Assembly: GCF_900167115.1 (NCBI RefSeq)
Contig: NZ_FUXZ01000008.1
Coordinates: 107,072-171,071 of the forward strand
Source: Eubacterium uniforme
GTDB lineage: Bacteria; Bacillota; Clostridia; Lachnospirales; Lachnospiraceae
Length of the DNA stretch: 64,000 bases
Direction of reading: 5' to 3'
The translations under genes were made by a program, and so were the position numbers. The notes under the pieces are model-generated. The model ran no database searches, was not told the origin of the DNA, and saw nothing but the letters and a program-made list of their open reading frames with translations. This document shows positions 57,715 to 64,000 of the stretch, in pieces. Within the stretch, counting starts at the first letter, position 1; the number at the start of each line of letters is the position of its first letter.

Positions 57715-59934
57715 TTATTTTATTACATATTTATTTGTTTTCGCATTTTTAATAAGCTTCTTATACTTCTTCTTAACCTTCTTTGGTACAGTAAATGTAA
57801 TCTTCTTACCAGCTTTTCTTCTAAATGCCTTTTTACCTATCTTAGTAATTTTCTTTGACTTAATAATTACTTTCTTTAGTTTCTTACAATTAGCAAATGC
57901 TTTCGATTTTATTTTCTTAACATATGCTCCTATAATTACACTTTTAACCTTTTTATTACCCTTAAAGGCCTTTTTACCTATTGAAACTACCTTATATGTT
58001 ATGCCATCATACTTTATTTGTTTAGCAATTTTAATCTTTTTAACATTCTTTTTATTTAAGCCAATAACTTCTACAGTTCCTTTTTTCTTACCAGCAACAC
58101 CCTGTGTAATTATTTTATAAATATAATTACCCTTCTTTATCTGTAGATTATTTACTTCTGTATCTGTCTTTGTTTCTGAATCTTTTTTTACATCTTCATT
58201 AGGCATAGAATCAACAATTTCAAATGTAAATACCAATTCACCTATTATTTTTCCCTTACCTGTAACGGTAACTGTACCTGTACCTACATTAATATTATTA
58301 CTATAAACAACATCCACATCCTTGCCTATTCTTAAGGCTTTTAAATCTAGCTTTGGTTTCTTTTCAGTACCATCATAAGTTAATTTGTCTTCTAAAAGAG
58401 TTATTCCCAATTTATTGATGTCTATTTTCCTTCCACCATTTAAGTTTAATAAATCAACATAAATTTTTCCTCTTTTTAAATATCTATTATAATAATAATA
58501 AAATTCGGAATCGTCACTGTAGTTTCCATCTATCTTAGCATATGCATCTATAATCTCACTTGATCCTATAATACAGATAGAAGCATTTCTTGCTACTATT
58601 TCATCAGAAATCTTTACAATCGGATATGCTGCATATGATTCATTACGAGTTGCTTGTGAAACTTTTGCATATTCATAATATAAATCTCCGCCTATAATAT
58701 AAGCATTTGCTGCATCTACAAGAATTAAACCATACTTCAATTTATCACTTACCGAGTATCTATATACAGAATCCGTCACATTAAATGAACCTGATCTCAT
58801 TTCAAAATTATTTTCGCAAGAAAAAATTTTTAGTACATATGATTTTTTTGTAACATCATCTAACACTACATACTTAATATCAAAATTAGTACCATCTATA
58901 ATACAATCATCTGAATAAAATATATCATCATTAGAAAATTTGTTTTCACTTTTATATTTACCATCTATATTAACCTTACCGCCAATAAATTGGATTTGAT
59001 TAGATTTTATAAAAGGGCAATGCATATTATCAAAGTTATAATTTATCTCACCATTTTTTAATATAAATTTTTTAGCACTAATACAAATATTCTTCTCAAA
59101 ATTCATCCTTGGACCATCAATTGTTAAATTCCTAGCTTCAGTGGCATCACATTTAGAATCATCACTTATAAAATCAAAATTTATAGTGCCATCACCTACA
59201 TAAGTAAAATCGATATTATCACTTGTACCAACACTAGCTCTAATACAACTACCGTAGGCTTCTCCTGAAAAATTGTTTTCTCCAATAACTTTTACTTTAA
59301 CATTTGCATTATTAGGTAAAACTTCAGATGGCATATAGTAAGTTACATTCCAAGATACTCCTATATCTATTCCCATATCCTTGATGCTAACATTGTTTAA
59401 CTCAAGTGTATCCTCTTTCCAAAATATACCTAATTTATTATATGTACGTTCTGAAACCCCTGTTCCATAATATCCACCATATCGACTTTTTGAATATTCA
59501 TAAACCGAACAACTATATTTTGGTCTTCCATAATTGTCTCCTAAATATTCCATTTTAAGTTCAACAGTCTTTGATATCCCACTCCTATAATTACCAATAC
59601 TAATATAATACTCTTTGTTTTCAAACATAAAGAAACGATGTTCTTCTTGTACTTGAGCTGAATATGAATATTCAGAATCATTATAAAAGTCAAAATAAAA
59701 ATCATTTGGTAGATTAATATTGTATACACCCGTTTTCTTTACTTTAAGCTTAATTCTTATACATTCTGATTCTTCAAATTTTCGTGTGAATTTAAACTCA
59801 TCATTAAAAGTATAATCTACTTTTTGAGCTCCCCCCGAATAACTATCTGCTAATGTATCTTGTCTCATACATAATAAAAACAAGAATAAAATTATTATTG
59901 CAACCTTAGAAAATCTTAAACATATCTCTTTCAT
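57715..59934 (-). CDS. Secreted BspA-type leucine-rich-repeat surface protein
   Basis: The 739-residue protein has a signal peptide (about 1-28, VAIIILFLFLLCMRQDTLA). A long beta-rich middle part (about 30-575) has the sequence GTGTVTVTGKGKI near its end. A C-terminal BspA-type LRR block (about 600-739) has VVSIGKKAFKGNKKVKSVIIG and IKSKAFANCKKLKKVIIKS. The end is Lys-rich, with no LPXTG. AAGGAG six bases before ATG 59934 rules out the longer frame to 60039. BspA-type repeats often serve adhesion. Confidence 0.82.
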   Translation of the reverse strand: MKEICLRFSKVAIIILFLFLLCMRQDTLADSYSGGAQKVDYTFNDEFKFTRKFEESECIRIKLKVKKTGVYNINLPNDFYFDFYNDSEYSYSAQVQEEHRFFMFENKEYYISIGNYRSGISKTVELKMEYLGDNYGRPKYSCSVYEYSKSRYGGYYGTGVSERTYNKLGIFWKEDTLELNNVSIKDMGIDIGVSWNVTYYMPSEVLPNNANVKVKVIGENNFSGEAYGSCIRASVGTSDNIDFTYVGDGTINFDFISDDSKCDATEARNLTIDGPRMNFEKNICISAKKFILKNGEINYNFDNMHCPFIKSNQIQFIGGKVNIDGKYKSENKFSNDDIFYSDDCIIDGTNFDIKYVVLDDVTKKSYVLKIFSCENNFEMRSGSFNVTDSVYRYSVSDKLKYGLILVDAANAYIIGGDLYYEYAKVSQATRNESYAAYPIVKISDEIVARNASICIIGSSEIIDAYAKIDGNYSDDSEFYYYYNRYLKRGKIYVDLLNLNGGRKIDINKLGITLLEDKLTYDGTEKKPKLDLKALRIGKDVDVVYSNNINVGTGTVTVTGKGKIIGELVFTFEIVDSMPNEDVKKDSETKTDTEVNNLQIKKGNYIYKIITQGVAGKKKGTVEVIGLNKKNVKKIKIAKQIKYDGITYKVVSIGKKAFKGNKKVKSVIIGAYVKKIKSKAFANCKKLKKVIIKSKKITKIGKKAFRRKAGKKITFTVPKKVKKKYKKLIKNAKTNKYVIK

Positions 59935-60031
59935 GATATACTCCTTAAATTTTTTTACGTTTAAACAAACATAATATAAATATCGCATTACTATACAAAC
60001 TTGATATACCTGATTCGTTACCATACAAAAA

Positions 60032-60056
60032 AAGTCCATATCAACGATATGAACTT
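60032..60056 (-). terminator. Terminator of the rRNA-tRNA operon
   Basis: Arms AAGTCCATATC and GATATGaACTT with a 3-base loop are followed on the minus strand by TTTTTTTGTATGG, five bases beyond tRNA-Phe. Confidence 0.92.
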
Positions 60057-60060
60057 AAAG

Positions 60061-60133
<73 letters not shown>

Positions 60134-60307
60134 ATAAAAATTTGTAAACGTAAATTAATGGATAAAATAAATAATTACGTTGAAAGTTTACTTTCATAAG
60201 GAAATATTTATTTTAGACATATTAGATTTGCATTTGCAAATCTAATCCATGAGGAATCTTTGATTCCGAATGGAAATTACGATTAATTAACTATCTTAAA
60301 ATTTAAA
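60134..60307 (-). other. Structured spacer between tRNA-Tyr and tRNA-Phe
   Basis: This 174-base gap has a perfect 11-base-pair hairpin (ATTAGATTTGC at 60221-60231, complement at 60236-60246) and a hairpin GGAATC-ttt-GATTCC (60253-60267) flanked by ATGA and GAAT. A similar flank pair occurs in the atpB-atpE gap. No gene is seen. Confidence 0.6.
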
Positions 60308-60389
60308 TGGGTGGAGGTGGATTCGAACCACCGAAGCAATGTGCAGCAGATTTACAGTCTGTCCCCTTTGGCCACTCGGGAATCCACCC
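60308..60389 (-). tRNA. tRNA-Tyr (anticodon GTA)
   Basis: The 82-base class II tRNA has acceptor arms GGGTGGA and TCCACCC, anticodon loop CTGTAAA and a long variable arm. CCA would read CCA-A only by the discriminator; it is not fully encoded. Confidence 0.95.
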
Positions 60390-60407
60390 ATATATTAAAT
60401 TTTCAAA

Positions 60408-60480
60408 AGCCGATGAACGGACTCGAACCGTTAACCTGCTGATTACAAATCAGCTGCTCTGCCAATTGAGCCACATCGGC
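60408..60480 (-). tRNA. tRNA-Thr (anticodon TGT)
   Basis: The 73-base cloverleaf has acceptor arms GCCGATG and CATCGGC, anticodon loop TTTGTAA and T loop GTTCGAGTC. Confidence 0.95.
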
Positions 60481-60601
60481 AATTATCATAAGGGGAACCA
60501 CCGTAGGTGGTGGAACCTTGTGATCGCACGAGCCATTCGCGAAGCGAATTTATTATGCGAGTGCAACCGCTTTTAAAATAGGACTCTTCCCATTTCATTA
60601 A
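60481..60601 (-). other. Structured spacer between tRNA-fMet and tRNA-Thr
   Basis: The 121-base gap has a hairpin ACCACC-gta-GGTGGT (near 60498-60512) and a hairpin ATTCGC-gaa-GCGAAT (near 60535-60549) enclosed by GCAC/GTGC. It is long for a tRNA spacer and near the size of a 5S gene, but it has no 5S-like sequence. Confidence 0.55.
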
Positions 60602-60675
60602 TTGCGGGGACAGGATTTGAACCTGCGACCTCCGGGTTATGAGCCCGACGAGCTTCCAGACTGCTCTACCCCGCG
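60602..60675 (-). tRNA. Initiator tRNA-fMet (anticodon CAT)
   Basis: The 74-base cloverleaf begins CGCGGGG and ends CCCCGCA-A, so the first pair is an unpaired C1-A72. Together with three G-C pairs in the anticodon stem (CGGG/CCCG) around CAT, this marks the initiator form rather than the elongator. Confidence 0.93.
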
Positions 60676-60709
60676 ACGTATAAGTAGTCTACATAGTAGA
60701 ACTTCTAAG

Positions 60710-60782
60710 TGGGACCTACAGGGCTCGAACCTGTGACCCCCTGCTTGTAAGGCAGGTGCTCTCCCAGCTGAGCTAAGATCCC
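60710..60782 (-). tRNA. tRNA-Val (anticodon TAC)
   Basis: The 73-base cloverleaf has acceptor arms GGGATCT and AGGTCCC (one G-T pair), anticodon loop CTTACAA and T loop GTTCGAGCC. Confidence 0.95.
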
Positions 60783-60846
60783 ATATGTTCATTATCAATA
60801 TCTTTATACAGAAAAATCCCGAAAACACTCGCTCCGGTTACTTAAG

Positions 60847-60920
60847 CGACCCGAATGGGACTCGAACCCACGACCTCCGCCGTGACAGGGCGGCGCTCTA
60901 ACCAACTGAGCCATCGGGCC
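60847..60920 (-). tRNA. tRNA-Asp (anticodon GTC)
   Basis: The 74-base cloverleaf has acceptor arms GGCCCGA and TCGGGTC, anticodon loop CTGTCAC and T loop GTTCGAGTC. It follows 23S rRNA by about 90 bases. Confidence 0.95.
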
Positions 60921-61010
60921 ATTAGAATGTTGTACACTCAAAACTACATATTAAAATCATCAAGTTCAAATTATCCTGGAATAACTTTCCATTAAAACCT
61001 CTAACCGTAT

Positions 61011-63896
<2,886 letters not shown>

Positions 63897-64000
63897 ATAT
63901 TTACTAGGTGCATAGCGTTGCACCCATGGCTTGAGTTTAAATTTAATTTGTTCACATACTTGCGTATGTGCCTCGGATGTCTTGAAATTGGCGTTGACAT
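63897..64000 (-). other. Part of the 16S-23S spacer
   Basis: The last 104 bases hold two small hairpins (GGTGCA/TGCACC near 63907 and CACATAC/GTATGTG near 63953) and no tRNA. They are the 3' part of the spacer; 16S rRNA would lie beyond the right edge. Confidence 0.7.

Noticed and set aside
60481..60601. 5S rRNA in the long tRNA spacer
   Set aside because: The length is near that of 5S, but conserved 5S words such as CCGAACACGGAAG are missing.

Overview
The window looks like a chromosomal segment of a low-GC Gram-positive anaerobe, most likely Clostridia, family Lachnospiraceae. This rests on AT-rich DNA with strong AGGAGG-type ribosome binding sites, Clostridia-type families (DUF5711, DUF5702, DUF6382, PTS_EIIC_2), a Tad locus with no outer-membrane part, and Bacillus-like synteny of housekeeping genes. 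Every gene but one (a hemolysin III family protein at 14.9 kb) is on the minus strand, so the text below follows transcription from right to left within each block. The species cannot be fixed from the sequence alone.

Left edge (1-2.6 kb): the rpsF-ssb-rpsR operon with a DUF951 protein and a PH-domain protein upstream, then the 5' part of a GdpP-type c-di-AMP phosphodiesterase. tRNA-Glu and tRNA-Cys have their own promoter and terminator. From 2.7 to 14.5 kb an almost gap-free run holds a Tad/Flp pilus locus (TadZ-like, TadA, TadB, TadC, Flp-type pilin, DUF5702 protein, two TadE-like pseudopilins, DUF6382 protein), followed by a PTS_EIIC_2 membrane protein, a DUF5711 protein and CvpA. A consensus promoter (TTGACA-17-TATAAT) drives it. 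The gap between TadZ and hemolysin III holds two tandem DnaA-box-like 9-mers and two palindromes.

15.7-32.1 kb: two giant secreted proteins (3253 and 2214 residues) built from Big_2, InlB-type B-repeats, MucBP-like, YDG and MBG-like modules. They form one operon.

32.4-42.5 kb: a long operon reading Sua5, a degenerate low-molecular-weight phosphatase, RpiB, dCMP deaminase, then AtpZ-AtpI-AtpB-AtpE-AtpF-AtpH-AtpA-AtpG-AtpD-AtpC. The c subunit carries the full set of Na+ ligands, and the atpB-atpE gap is a chain of hairpins. 42.7-45.1 kb: an orphan LytTR regulator with an uncharacterised membrane protein, and a DinJ/YafQ toxin-antitoxin pair.

45.1-56.4 kb: near-origin style housekeeping genes (metG, rsmA, tatD; then an Orn/Lys/Arg decarboxylase, a guanylate-kinase-like protein, holB, ricT, a TrmN6-like methylase and rsmI), with a secreted Fn3-Big_2 protein split by a frameshift in an A6 run. 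56.4-60.0 kb: a membrane-anchored endonuclease/exonuclease/phosphatase protein and a secreted BspA-type leucine-rich-repeat protein. 60.0-64.0 kb: an rRNA operon end with 23S rRNA, then tRNA-Asp, Val, fMet, Thr, Tyr and Phe, and a terminator. No 5S gene lies between 23S and the tRNAs.
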